From Labrys sp. WJW (lineage in GTDB: Bacteria > Pseudomonadota > Alphaproteobacteria > Rhizobiales > Labraceae): a stretch of DNA of 38,898 bases. The notes under the pieces were generated by a model. That model was not told the DNA's origin and made no database searches. It worked only from the letters and a program-made list of their open reading frames with translations. Below are positions 1 to 8,356 of the stretch, one piece after another. The translations under genes and the position numbers were made by a program. Every line of letters starts with the position of its first letter. Position 1 is the stretch's first letter. The stretch is taken from NCBI RefSeq assembly GCF_001676615.1, contig NZ_LYXZ01000055.1:1-38898 (forward strand). Direction: 5' to 3'.

Positions 1-141
1 TTTGCCTTCCTGAGGATAATCGGTCTTCCGTCCCACGCCGCACCGCCAATCATAGCAGATGCGATAGGTGAGAAGTTACAAGGATAGAGGTGAGGGGCAG
101 CACTACCTCGGAAAACTCAGGTGCATCCGTGATCCCCAAGC

Positions 142-1374
142 TCAATGCTTCAGCAGCACGTCGAAGCGGGGATTGATCTCGTCGAAGATCGGCAGCGAGG
201 CGGCGCCGAGCACGACGGTATGATGGCCCACCGAGCCGGCCATCAGGCGGGGCAGGCTGCGGCCGCTGCGCGAACCCACCGACATCGGCAACGGCATGGC
301 CTTTTCGATCAGGCTGGCTAGCACGCCGGCCGGGACCAGTCCGCCGAGCAGGATGGTTTCAGGATCCAGGGTCGATTCGAGGATGTTGACGGCGCCGGCC
401 AGATACGGAGCGGCGTCCGCCACCCAGCGCTCGACGGGGGCTGATAGCGCGCCGTCCGGTTCAGAGAAGACTGAAGCGCCAGGCTGATCGGCGAGGAACT
501 CCTTCTTGGCGAGGAACTCCTGGGCGGCGCTGAGCGAGAGATAGCGTTCCAGGCAGCCGCGATTGCCGCAGGGACAGGGCTTGCCGTTGGGCACAACGAT
601 CATGTGGCCGATCTCGCCGGCATTGAGCGAGGCGCCGCGCCAGGGCTGCCCACCGAGGAAGACGCCGGCGCCGAGCCCCTCGTCCAGGAAGAGAAAGACG
701 AAACTGTCGATCGCCCGGGCGACGCCGTGCAGCCGCTCGCCGATCGCCGCCGCCATGGCGTCGTTCTCGATCTGCACGGGCTGTTCGAGCGCTTCGGCGA
801 TATGCTGCCTGGCATCGGGATCGTCCCATCCGGGCAGGGTGGTCGGACCGGCGGTGGTGATGGCGCCGACCCCGAAGCGCACGGGCAGGGCAACCCCGGC
901 GCCGAGCAGGCGCGAGGCGGGGATGCCTGCTTCCTCGATCAGTTCGTCGGCGAGCTGCCGCAAGGCGGGCGCCGCGCTGTGGGGCGAGGGGCGCTGGGCG
1001 GGGATCTCGCGGATGGCGACAGGCTTGCCGGTGAGGTCGACGAGGGCCGCAATGATGGCGCTGTGGTCGACATGGAAGCCGAGCGACCAGGCCCCCTCGG
1101 GATTGATGGCATAGGGTATGGAAGGCTGGCCCCGCCCTTCGCGCTTGGGCTCGCCGGCCAGGACGAAGCCGGCCTGCTCCAGTTCCTCGACGATGTTGGA
1201 GATCGTCTGGTTGGTGAGGGCGGTCTCACGGGCGATCTCGGCCCGCGAGACCGGTCCCAGCCGGCGGATCGTGTCGAGCACGACGCGCCGGTTGTGGGAG
1301 CGGGTGAATTCGAGATTGGTCCCCGCAACGCTTCGGCTTGGTTGGGGTGTCCTGTCCGCCTCGCGCCTCGCCAT
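142..1374 (-). CDS. ROK-family transcriptional repressor
   Basis: This protein of about 410 residues has an N-terminal winged helix-turn-helix (PVSRAEIARETALTNQTISN) followed by a ROK sugar-kinase-like domain. The ROK zinc-site signature CPCGNRGCLERYLS and the ROK core (GAGVALPV, GEIGHM) are visible. NagC, Mlc and XylR of this family repress sugar operons and respond to a sugar or sugar phosphate; that is family knowledge. The gene diverges from the sugar ABC operon starting at 1558, so I infer that it controls that operon and itself. The ATG at 1374 is chosen because GGGTG lies just upstream of it; an in-frame ATG at 1395 and a TTG at 1434 would add N-terminal residues with no family similarity that I can see. 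The family call is firm; the effector is unknown. Confidence 0.9.
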   Translation of the reverse strand: MARREADRTPQPSRSVAGTNLEFTRSHNRRVVLDTIRRLGPVSRAEIARETALTNQTISNIVEELEQAGFVLAGEPKREGRGQPSIPYAINPEGAWSLGFHVDHSAIIAALVDLTGKPVAIREIPAQRPSPHSAAPALRQLADELIEEAGIPASRLLGAGVALPVRFGVGAITTAGPTTLPGWDDPDARQHIAEALEQPVQIENDAMAAAIGERLHGVARAIDSFVFLFLDEGLGAGVFLGGQPWRGASLNAGEIGHMIVVPNGKPCPCGNRGCLERYLSLSAAQEFLAKKEFLADQPGASVFSEPDGALSAPVERWVADAAPYLAGAVNILESTLDPETILLGGLVPAGVLASLIEKAMPLPMSVGSRSGRSLPRLMAGSVGHHTVVLGAASLPIFDEINPRFDVLLKH

Positions 1375-1419
1375 GTCACCCACCCGGTTCACCATTCCAC
1401 GGGCAACTATGGCAGCATG

Positions 1420-1450
1420 TTTACATTCAAACAAATTGAGTTAATAATTT
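1420..1450 (+). promoter_or_regulatory. Candidate promoter and operator of the sugar operon
   Basis: The gap between the divergent ROK repressor and the binding-protein gene is unusually AT-rich for this window. TTTACA at 1420-1425 and TAATAA at 1442-1447 are 16 bases apart and would serve as -35 and -10 boxes on the plus strand. The short dyad AAATT-N8-AATTT (1433-1450) overlaps the -10 box and could bind the ROK protein. This is pattern reading only. Confidence 0.4.
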
Positions 1451-1557
1451 TCGGGGCCGCAGAAAACGATCGAGAGCCATCGAGAACTCTCCGCGCCCTT
1501 GAACCATGCAGGGCGGCCATGAGCCGCCGATCGAATTGCAAGCGGGAGATGATTGCA

Positions 1558-2802
1558 ATGTCTGGAATTCACAAGTCTGTGCTGGCCGGGCTGGCGATGA
1601 CGGCCCTGGCGGGATTGTCGCCGGCCTCGGCCGAGACGCTCAATGCCCTGTTCATGGCGCAGGCTGCCTATAGCGACGCCGACGTCAAGGCGATGACGGC
1701 AGCCTTCGAGAAGGACAACCCCGGCGTCACCGTCAATGCCGAATTCGTGCCCTATGAAGCCCTCTACGACAAGATCGTGGCTTCCAAGGCCGCCGGCGGC
1801 GCCGGCTATGACGTGGTGCTCTACGACGTGATCTGGCCGGCGGCGTTCGCGCGGGACGGCGTGCTGGTCGACGTCACCGATCGATTGAAGGATCTCGATC
1901 GCTCCAAGGTGTTCGACGGGGCCTGGGCCACCGTGAACTATGACGGCAAGACCTATGGCATGCCGTGGATCCTCGACACCAAATATCTGTTCTACAACAC
2001 CGAGATCCTCGAAAAGGCCGGCATCAAGGAGCCGCCCAAGACCTGGGATGAACTGGCCAAGGACGCCAAGATCATCAAGGACAAGGGCCTGGTGCAATAT
2101 CCCATCGTCTGGAGCTGGTCGCAGGCCGAGGCGGTCATCTGTGATTACGTGACCCTGACGGCGGCCTATGGCGGCAAGTTCTTCGACGGGGACAAGCCGG
2201 TCTTCGACAAGGGCGGTTCGCTCGACGCCGTCACCTACATGGCTGACAGCCTCAAGAACGGCCTCTCCAACCCCAATTCCAAGGAATATCTGGAAGAGGA
2301 CGTCCGCAAGGTGTTCTCGGCGGGCGACGCGGCCTTCGCGCTCAACTGGACCTATATGTATGCCAAGGCCAACGATCCGGCGGAAAGCAAGGTGGTGGGC
2401 AAGGTCGGCGTGGTGCCGGCGCCCGGCGTCGAGGGCAAGAGCACGGCTTCGGGTGTGAACGGCTCGATGGCGCTCGGCATCACGGCCGGTTCGACCAAGC
2501 CGGATCTGGCCTGGAAATATATCGCCTACCTCACCTCCAAGCCGGTGCAGGACCAGTATGCCAAGCTCAGCCTGCCGATCTGGAAGGCGTCCTACACCGA
2601 TCCGGCCGTCACCAAGGGCCAGGAGAGCCTGGTCAAGGCCGCCGACGTCTCCATCGGCCTGATGACGCCGCGGCCGACGGTCGCCTCCTACCAGGAGCTC
2701 TCGACCATCCTGCAGGCGCAGATCCAGAACGCACTGGCCGGCAAGGCTTCGCCCGCCGATGCCCTGGCGGAGGCTGCCCAGAAAGCCGCGCGTATCCGGT
2801 AA
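1558..2802 (+). CDS. Sugar ABC transporter substrate-binding protein (family 1)
   Basis: This 414-residue exported protein begins with a Sec signal peptide (basic SGIHK, hydrophobic core, cleavage near SPASA-ET) and continues as a COG1653-type extracellular solute-binding protein. Typical stretches are FEKDNPGVTVNAEFVPYEAL and YDVVLYDVIWPAAFARDGVL. It would capture the substrate in the periplasm for the two permeases downstream. The start at 1558 is chosen because GGGAG (1544-1548) sits nine bases before it; the in-frame ATG at 1549 directly abuts that site and is unlikely. It is the first gene of the operon, separated from the permeases by a 193-base gap holding a palindromic repeat. The substrate is not readable from sequence; the neighbours suggest a sugar or amino-sugar derivative. 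Confidence 0.93.
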   Translation: MSGIHKSVLAGLAMTALAGLSPASAETLNALFMAQAAYSDADVKAMTAAFEKDNPGVTVNAEFVPYEALYDKIVASKAAGGAGYDVVLYDVIWPAAFARDGVLVDVTDRLKDLDRSKVFDGAWATVNYDGKTYGMPWILDTKYLFYNTEILEKAGIKEPPKTWDELAKDAKIIKDKGLVQYPIVWSWSQAEAVICDYVTLTAAYGGKFFDGDKPVFDKGGSLDAVTYMADSLKNGLSNPNSKEYLEEDVRKVFSAGDAAFALNWTYMYAKANDPAESKVVGKVGVVPAPGVEGKSTASGVNGSMALGITAGSTKPDLAWKYIAYLTSKPVQDQYAKLSLPIWKASYTDPAVTKGQESLVKAADVSIGLMTPRPTVASYQELSTILQAQIQNALAGKASPADALAEAAQKAARIR

Positions 2803-2822
2803 GGGATTGGTGGGCGCCGAGC

Positions 2823-2908
2823 TTTGTCATGCCCGGGCTTGACCCGGGCATCCAGACTTCGCCTCGAACGAGGAGCTGGATTGCCGGGTCAGTCCCGGCA
2901 ATGACAAA
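2823..2908. repeat. Intergenic palindromic repeat, family A copy 1
   Basis: The element starts TTTGTCAT and ends ATGACAAA. Each half carries its own hairpin (GCCCGGGCTTGACCCGGGC in the left half, TTGCCGGGTCAGTCCCGGCAA in shorter form in the right). Copies or half copies lie at 13240-13317, 24294-24328, 29292-29380 and 33878-33906. It sits between the binding-protein gene and the permeases, where it could stabilise the upstream transcript. Confidence 0.85.
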
Positions 2909-2995
2909 AGTTGCGCTCGTCTCGGTGCCCAAGCGCCAAATACCGACTTAGGGAGGCGGATACGCCCTCCCGTCTTGCTGGAAGGAATCTGCCCG

Positions 2996-3880
2996 ATGAT
3001 GAGCGGCCGTGTCGGCATGCCCTCACCATGGCTTCTGCTCGGCCCGATGCTGGTCATCGTGTTCGCGGCGGTCGGCTATCCCGTGCTGATGACCCTGTGG
3101 CTGGCCTTCACCGACACCCGCCTGACGGCGGGGCCGGGGGCGGCGCATTTCATCGGGCTGGAAAATTTCGCCTATGCCCTGAGCGATTCCGAATTCCTCG
3201 CCGCGGCGGGGCGGACGATCTATTTCACCGTGGTCTCGATCAGCGCCGAGGCTTTGCTCGGCATCGCGGTCGCGCTGCTGCTGAACGAGAAATTTCGCGG
3301 CCGCACCTTCTGTCGGGCGCTGCTGGTGCTGCCCTGGGCCGTGCCCACCATCGTCAATGCCCTGATGTGGCGCCTGATCTACCAGCCCGACTTCGGCGTG
3401 CTCAATGCGGTGCTGACCCAGAGCGGGCTGATGGAGAGCTATCGCAGCTGGCTCGGCAGCGAAGGCAGCGCCATGAATGCGGTGATCCTGGCCGATGTCT
3501 GGAAGAACTATCCGCTGGTGGCGCTGATCGTGCTGGCCGCGCTGCAGTCGGCGCCGCTGGAACTCTATGGCGCGGCCACGCTCGACGGTGCCAATGCCTG
3601 GCAGCGCTTCAAGGCAGTGACCTGGCCGGTGATCGCGCCGCCTCTGCTGGTGGCGCTGGTGCTGCGCTCGATCGAGGCGCTGAAAGTCTTCGACATCTTC
3701 TATGTGATGACCCGGGGCGGGCCGGCGAGCTCGACCAAGACCATGAGCTTCTTCGTCTATGAGGAATCCTTCCGCTTCATGCGGGTGGGATCGGGTGCCT
3801 CCTATGCCCTCATCGTGGTGCTGATCTGCATGGTCTTCGTCGGCTTCTATGTCCGGCTGATGCGCAGGCAGGAGGCTTGA
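2996..3880 (+). CDS. Sugar ABC transporter permease, MalF/UgpA type
   Basis: This inner-membrane permease of 294 residues has about six hydrophobic segments, beginning with WLLLGPMLVIVFAAVGYPVL. It carries the conserved cytoplasmic EAA loop (ELYGAATLDGANAWQRF, then TWPVIAPPL) that docks the ATPase. It should form a heterodimer with the permease encoded immediately downstream. I place the start at the ATG at 2996, nine bases after GGAAGGA (2980-2986); a TTG at 2975 would precede this ribosome-binding site. It is followed after two bases by the second permease, which implies translational coupling. No ATP-binding subunit gene is present in this cluster, so a shared MsmK/UgpC-type ATPase encoded elsewhere must be assumed. 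Confidence 0.93.
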   Translation: MMSGRVGMPSPWLLLGPMLVIVFAAVGYPVLMTLWLAFTDTRLTAGPGAAHFIGLENFAYALSDSEFLAAAGRTIYFTVVSISAEALLGIAVALLLNEKFRGRTFCRALLVLPWAVPTIVNALMWRLIYQPDFGVLNAVLTQSGLMESYRSWLGSEGSAMNAVILADVWKNYPLVALIVLAALQSAPLELYGAATLDGANAWQRFKAVTWPVIAPPLLVALVLRSIEALKVFDIFYVMTRGGPASSTKTMSFFVYEESFRFMRVGSGASYALIVVLICMVFVGFYVRLMRRQEA

Positions 3881-3882
3881 TC

Positions 3883-4731
3883 GTGCAACGTAGCGCTGTA
3901 GCAACCTTCTTCCTGTATTGCGGCGTCGCCCTGTTCCTGGTGGTGACGCTGGCGCCGGTGGCCTGGCTCGGCGTGATGAGCATCTCGCTGCCAGCGGATC
4001 TCACCGCCAAGCCCCTGTCGCTCATCCCGCATCATCTCGATTTCAGCCGCTACGCCCGGCTGCTGACCTTCGAGGCCAACAGCCCGGGCGAGGCCTTCCT
4101 GATGGCGCTGCGCAACAGCCTCGTCAGTTCGCTCGGTGCGACGGTACTGTCGCTGTTGGTGGCGGTGCCGGCGGGCTGGGCCTTTTCGCGCTACCGCAAT
4201 CGCGGCGTCTCGGTGGTGCTCTACTCCATCCTTGCCACCTATATGACGCCGGCCGTGGCGCTGATCCTGCCGCTCTATTTCCTCTTGTCGATGCTCGGGC
4301 TGCTCAACAATGTATTCGGCCTGATCATCGTCTATTGCTCGATCCTGACTCCCTTCACCGCCTGGTTCATCAAATCCTCCTTCGATGCGGTGCCCGGCGA
4401 GCTCGAGAGCGCGGCGGCGATCGACGGCGCCTCGACGCTGCAGACCCTGTGGTGGGTCACGCTGCCCTATGCCCGGGCCGGCGTCGCCACCGCCGCCCTG
4501 TTCGCCATCCTGCTGGCCTGGGACGAATTCTTCTACGCCCTGCTCTTCACCTCCAACCAGAACGCCAAGACCCTCACCGTCACCATCGCCGATTTCGCCG
4601 CCGGCCGCGCCACCGATTTCGGCCTGGTCTCGGCCGCGGGCCTGCTGACGGCGCTGCCGCCGGTTCTGATCGCCTTCATCCTGCAAAAGTCACTGGTTGC
4701 CGGGCTCACCGCCGGCAGCGTCAAGGGTTGA
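3883..4731 (+). CDS. Sugar ABC transporter permease, MalG/UgpE type
   Basis: This protein of 282 residues is the second permease of the importer, with about six membrane segments. The EAA loop reads ELESAAAIDGASTLQTLWWV followed by TLPYARAGV. The GTG at 3883 is the likely start because AGGAGG (3870-3875) lies seven bases upstream. The TTG at 3877, which overlaps the stop codon of the first permease, is only one base from that site. The next gene begins four bases after this stop, so the two are clearly co-transcribed. Binding protein, MalF-type and MalG-type subunits occur in the usual order of the carbohydrate uptake-1 family (CUT1, established knowledge). Confidence 0.93.
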   Translation: MQRSAVATFFLYCGVALFLVVTLAPVAWLGVMSISLPADLTAKPLSLIPHHLDFSRYARLLTFEANSPGEAFLMALRNSLVSSLGATVLSLLVAVPAGWAFSRYRNRGVSVVLYSILATYMTPAVALILPLYFLLSMLGLLNNVFGLIIVYCSILTPFTAWFIKSSFDAVPGELESAAAIDGASTLQTLWWVTLPYARAGVATAALFAILLAWDEFFYALLFTSNQNAKTLTVTIADFAAGRATDFGLVSAAGLLTALPPVLIAFILQKSLVAGLTAGSVKG

Positions 4732-4735
4732 TATC

Positions 4736-5752
4736 ATGAGTACAATCGTGCCGGGCACGGGCCTGGCGATGATCGAGGCCGAGATGGCCCGCCAGCATGC
4801 CGACGCACTGGCCTCCTTTCACGGCGCCGGGCCGCTGGCGGCGCGGCTGGCGGACAGCATCCGCCGCACGGGACGGCTGACGCTTGCCGCCATGGGCGGC
4901 TCGCATTGGGTCAACCGGGCGGCGGCGGTGCTCTATCGCCGGCTCGGCATCGAGGTCGAGACCGAAGTGGTCTCCGAGCTTCTGATCACGCCCCAGCCCG
5001 ACCGCGAGCGCACGGTGCTGCTGGTGTCGCAATCCGGCAATTCCGGTGAGATCGTCGCCTTTCTCGAACGGCCAGCCGGGCGGCAGGAACGTTTCGGGCT
5101 CACCCTCGACGCCGACAGCGCGCTCGGTCGCGGCGTGCCGGCCCTCGTCGGTGTCGGCGGATCGGAAAAGGCCTTCGCCGCCACCCGCAGCCTCCTGGTC
5201 AGCCACGCGCTGCACCTGGCAGTGCTTGCCGCACTGGGCCTGCCGGCGCAAAGGGCGCTCGGCATGCTCGACGCGCCCGTCCGGCCCGATCTCGGCGCGG
5301 CGCTGTCGGCTCTGAGCGCCAGCACCTCCCTCATCCTCAGCGGCCGGGCCGAGCTGCAGGGCGTGGCCGAATCCGGCGCGCTCTGCGTGATGGAACTCGC
5401 CCGCCTGCCGGCCCTGGCGCTGGAAGGCGGCCAACTGCGGCATGGGCCGATGGAGATGTTGTCGCCGATGAGCGGTATCGTGCTGCTGCGCGCCGCCGGC
5501 CCTTCGGCCAGCCTCGCCCCCGGGCTTGCGGCGGCCTGCCGCGCGGCCGGATCGCCGGTGGTGGTGTTCGACCTGTCCGGCGAGGCCGATATCGCCGATG
5601 CCGTCACTATCCGCCTGCCGCGCGAGGAGGGCATGGCGGCCATCTTCGCGCTGCTGCCGGCGCTGCAGGCCTTCCTGGTGACCTTCGCGGCCGGCCGGGT
5701 CAGCCAAGTCGGCGAGCCCCTGCGCTCGACCAAGGTGACGACGGAGCTATGA
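4736..5752 (+). CDS. SIS-domain phosphosugar isomerase/deglycase-like protein
   Basis: This cytoplasmic protein of 338 residues has two SIS domains like the isomerase half of GlmS, and like FrlB and AgaS. The phosphosugar-binding loop SQSGNSGE is at residues 98-105, and the C-terminal signature GEPLRSTKVTTEL matches the usual GxPxxLxKVTxT ending of this group. The N-terminal glutaminase domain of true GlmS is absent, so it does not make glucosamine-6-phosphate from glutamine. Family members isomerise or deglycate phosphorylated amino sugars or fructosamines. It lies between the permeases and a PfkB kinase and overlaps the kinase start by four bases. I infer that it processes the product of the kinase. 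The exact reaction is not determined. Confidence 0.85.
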   Translation: MSTIVPGTGLAMIEAEMARQHADALASFHGAGPLAARLADSIRRTGRLTLAAMGGSHWVNRAAAVLYRRLGIEVETEVVSELLITPQPDRERTVLLVSQSGNSGEIVAFLERPAGRQERFGLTLDADSALGRGVPALVGVGGSEKAFAATRSLLVSHALHLAVLAALGLPAQRALGMLDAPVRPDLGAALSALSASTSLILSGRAELQGVAESGALCVMELARLPALALEGGQLRHGPMEMLSPMSGIVLLRAAGPSASLAPGLAAACRAAGSPVVVFDLSGEADIADAVTIRLPREEGMAAIFALLPALQAFLVTFAAGRVSQVGEPLRSTKVTTEL

Positions 5753-6645
5753 GGGAACCGCTGTTTCTGATCGGCAACGTCAATGTCGATCTCGTGATGG
5801 GCCCGCAGGCGCCCTGGCCGCAACCGGGCACGGAAGTGATCGTGCCCGAGAGCGAATTCCGCGTCGGCGGCGCCGCCGGCAACACGGCCCTGGCCCTCGA
5901 TGCCCTCGGTGTCGACTACAGGCTGATCACCAGCCGCGGCAACGACATGCTTGGCCGCTGGCTGGCCGAGCCTTTCGGGGCGCGGGCCGAAGGCTGGACG
6001 GTGGCCGAGGGGGCGACCACGGTTTCGGTCGGCATCGGCCATCCCGACGGGGACCGCACCTTTTTTACCACCACCGGCCATCTGCATGCCTTCGGGCTCG
6101 AGGACGTGCTGGCGCAGCTCGACGAGGCAGGGCAGGGATGCGTGGCCCTGCTGGTCGGTCCTTTCGTAATACCGGCCCTGCTCGCGGATTATGAGGAGCT
6201 GATCGCCATCCTGCGCCGCCGGAACTATCGCATCGCCCTCGATACGGGCTGGCCGGATGGTGGCTGGACGGATGGGGTGTGTGCGCGGGTGAACGCCTGG
6301 ATCGGCCATTGCGAGCATGTCCTGATCAACGACATCGAGGCCAAAGGGCTCACCGGCGCCGAAACCGTCGAAGCGGCCGCCGATAGGATAAGGCCTCTGA
6401 TGCCCGCCGGTGCCAGTCTGGTGATCAAATGCGGGCCCAAAGGCGCCCTCGCCTGGCGCGGCGACGAACATGTGGCTGTCGAAGCGCCGCCGGTGAAGGT
6501 CGTCGATACGATCGGAGCCGGCGACACCTTCTCGGCCGGCTATTTCGCCAGCCTGGCTGGGAGAGACGACCTCGGGCGGGCGGTGGCGAACGGCGTGGCG
6601 GTCGCCTCGCTGGCCGTCTCGACGCGGCCGCGGCGGTATCGGTGA
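5749..6645 (+). CDS. PfkB-family carbohydrate kinase
   Basis: This 298-residue ribokinase-type kinase shows the N-terminal PfkB signature (GGAAGNTALALDALG) and the C-terminal ATP/anion-hole motif DTIGAGDTFSAGY, with the catalytic base at Asp259. It would phosphorylate the imported sugar with ATP. Its ATG overlaps the SIS-gene stop codon (ATGA), so the two products are probably made in step. A PfkB kinase, a SIS enzyme and an ABC importer lacking an ATPase form the same gene set as Bacillus subtilis frlBONMD for fructosamines, where FrlD is the kinase and FrlB the deglycase. That parallel is inference. Other substrates such as amino sugars are equally possible. Confidence 0.9.
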   Translation: MREPLFLIGNVNVDLVMGPQAPWPQPGTEVIVPESEFRVGGAAGNTALALDALGVDYRLITSRGNDMLGRWLAEPFGARAEGWTVAEGATTVSVGIGHPDGDRTFFTTTGHLHAFGLEDVLAQLDEAGQGCVALLVGPFVIPALLADYEELIAILRRRNYRIALDTGWPDGGWTDGVCARVNAWIGHCEHVLINDIEAKGLTGAETVEAAADRIRPLMPAGASLVIKCGPKGALAWRGDEHVAVEAPPVKVVDTIGAGDTFSAGYFASLAGRDDLGRAVANGVAVASLAVSTRPRRYR

Positions 6646-6649
6646 GGGC

Positions 6650-6870
6650 GGTGCCACCACCCCTCATCCGGCTGTCGCCACCCAAGGCACTTCCTCTGGA
6701 AGTGCCTGGTCCCGCAAGGGGAGAAGGGGTTTTAGTCGGTTAGGTCAAGTTCAACGGCTCGGCCTCGAGTACCGCGTCCCGAGCCATACAAATTCCCTTC
6801 TCCCCTTGCGGGTATCGTCAACTCTCTTGAGTTGACGAGAGGTCCCGGTCGGGGGATGAGGGGTGACTTC
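6650..6870. repeat. Composite palindromic intergenic element
   Basis: This region lies between convergent genes (kinase and aminotransferase). An 18-base inverted repeat pairs 6711-6728 with 6795-6812 (CCCGCAAGGGGAGAAGGG). It encloses or neighbours two smaller perfect hairpins: GGCACTTCC-TCT-GGAAGTGCC (6686-6706) and GTCAACTC-TCTT-GAGTTGAC (6817-6836). The outer ends are also inverted (CACCCCTCATCC versus GGGATGAGGGGTG). The TCATCCGGCTG...CTTCTCCCC theme is common in rhizobial intergenic repeats. It may also end transcription from both sides. No gene is visible. Confidence 0.75.
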
Positions 6871-6877
6871 TCACTCC

Positions 6878-8266
6878 TCACACATAACCCCGGCGCTTCA
6901 CCTCGGCCCAGCTGTCGTCGAGCGTCTTCTTGGCGGCGGCGATCAGGGCGTCGACTTCCTCATGGCTGATCACCAGCGGCGGGGCGATGATCAGCGTGTC
7001 GCGGGTGGCGCGCATCACGAGGCCGTGCTGGAAGGAGAAGTCGCGGGCGATCAGGCCGACCGTGCCCGTCTCCACCGGCCAGGAGGCGCGGGTCTTCTTG
7101 TTCGGCGTCAGTTCGAGAGCGCCGATCAGGCCGATCATGCGCGCTTCGCCGACCATGGGATGGTCGCCCAGCGCCAGCCACTGCTTCTGCATATAGGGGC
7201 CGATATCGTCCTTGACGCGCTCGATGATCTTCTCTTCGCGCAGGATCTTGATGTTGGCGATGGCCGCCGCGGCGCAGGCCGGATGGCCCGAATAGGTGTA
7301 GCCGTGGTTGAAGTCGCCGGCATTGGCGATCACCTCGGCCACCTTCTCCGTCACCATCACGCCGCCGATCGGCAGATAGCCGGAGGAGATGCCCTTGGCC
7401 ATGGCCATGATGTCGGGCTCGAAGCCGAAATATTCGCTGCCGAACCACTCGCCGGTGCGACCAAAGCCGCAGATCACCTCGTCCGAGACCAAAAGGATGT
7501 CGCGCTCGCGGCAGATGCGCTGGATTTCCGGCCAGTAGGTGGCGGGCGGGATCACCACGGCGCCGGCACCCTGGATCGGTTCGGCGATGAAGGCGGCGAT
7601 ATTGTCGGCGCCGAGCTCGTCGATGGTGCGCTCGAGTTCACGCGCCGCCCACAGGCCGAATTCCTCCGGGCTGCGGTCGCCGCCCTCGGCATACCAATAG
7701 GGCTGGGCGATATGGACGATGCCGGGAATCGGCAGGCCGCCCTGGGCGTGCATCGGCGTCATGCCGCCGAGCGAGGCGCCGCCAATGGTCGAGCCGTGAT
7801 AGCCGTTCTTGCGGGCGATGATGGTCGATTTGCCCGGCTTGTCCTGGGCCGCCCAGTAATGGCGCACCATGCGGATGATGGTGTCGTTGGATTCCGAGCC
7901 CGAGCCGGTGAAGAACACCCGGCTGAACTGCGGCGGCGTCACCTCCGCCAGCAGGCGCGACAGCTCGATGGCCGGCAAATGGGTGGTCTTGAAGAAGGTG
8001 TTGTAGAAGGGCAGTTCGCGCATCTGCTGCGCCACGACGTCGACGATTTCCTCGCGGCCATAGCCGATATTGACGTTCCACAGACCCGACATGCCGTCGA
8101 TGATCTGGTTGCCTTCCGAATCCCACAGATGCACGCCCTTGGCCTTGACGATGACGCGCGCGCCCTCGGCATTCAGGCCCTTGGTGTCGGTGAAGGGATG
8201 CAAATGATGCGCGGCATCGATCGCACGCAGTTCCGCTGTGGTGAGATTGGTCTGGTGCAAGGTCAT
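6878..8266 (-). CDS. Class III (omega) aminotransferase, putrescine/beta-alanine:pyruvate type
   Basis: This PLP enzyme of 462 residues moves an amino group from an amine or omega-amino acid to pyruvate or another oxo acid. The class III signature is complete: FFTGSGSESNDTIIRM (cofactor phosphate binding), SDEVICGFGRTGEWFG with the PLP-ring Asp262, and MAMAKGISSGYLP with the Schiff-base lysine Lys291. Its overall sequence resembles SpuC-like putrescine:pyruvate and beta-alanine:pyruvate aminotransferases, but the donor amine cannot be fixed by eye. The ATG at 8266 gives the normal family N-terminus (MTLHQTNLTTAELRAIDAAH). A perfect GntR-type palindrome lies 33 bases upstream, so expression is probably substrate-controlled by a regulator encoded elsewhere. 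It stands alone; the next gene upstream is 234 bases away. Confidence 0.9.
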   Translation of the reverse strand: MTLHQTNLTTAELRAIDAAHHLHPFTDTKGLNAEGARVIVKAKGVHLWDSEGNQIIDGMSGLWNVNIGYGREEIVDVVAQQMRELPFYNTFFKTTHLPAIELSRLLAEVTPPQFSRVFFTGSGSESNDTIIRMVRHYWAAQDKPGKSTIIARKNGYHGSTIGGASLGGMTPMHAQGGLPIPGIVHIAQPYWYAEGGDRSPEEFGLWAARELERTIDELGADNIAAFIAEPIQGAGAVVIPPATYWPEIQRICRERDILLVSDEVICGFGRTGEWFGSEYFGFEPDIMAMAKGISSGYLPIGGVMVTEKVAEVIANAGDFNHGYTYSGHPACAAAAIANIKILREEKIIERVKDDIGPYMQKQWLALGDHPMVGEARMIGLIGALELTPNKKTRASWPVETGTVGLIARDFSFQHGLVMRATRDTLIIAPPLVISHEEVDALIAAAKKTLDDSWAEVKRRGYV

Positions 8267-8299
8267 GATGCGTGCTTTCCCGAAAAATGTGATCCCAAT

Positions 8300-8313
8300 T
8301 TTGTGATCACAAA
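8300..8313. promoter_or_regulatory. GntR/FadR-type operator palindrome
   Basis: TTTGTGATCACAAA is a perfect 14-base palindrome starting 33 bases upstream of the aminotransferase ATG. An additional half site TGTGATC at 8289-8295 is spaced 13 bases from the matching half site. Many FadR-subfamily GntR repressors bind TTGTGATCACAA-like sites (established knowledge). No GntR gene lies in this window, so the regulator is encoded elsewhere. Confidence 0.6.
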
Positions 8314-8356
8314 TTGCGGAAGTCAAGGGGAGATACGCCATCATGGGGCATGGGGG

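Noticed and set aside
1..141. Possible gene end at the left edge
   Set aside because: No open frame with a recognisable protein or hairpin was found in this stretch.
604..1557. Long open frame antisense to the ROK gene, continuous with the binding-protein gene
   Set aside because: The real protein starts with a signal peptide at 1558. The upstream part is the reverse strand of a clear ROK protein and has no domain of its own.
4933..6660. Reverse-strand open frame of about 575 codons
   Set aside because: It lies opposite the SIS and PfkB genes, whose motifs are unambiguous. The frame is open because of high GC, not because it codes.
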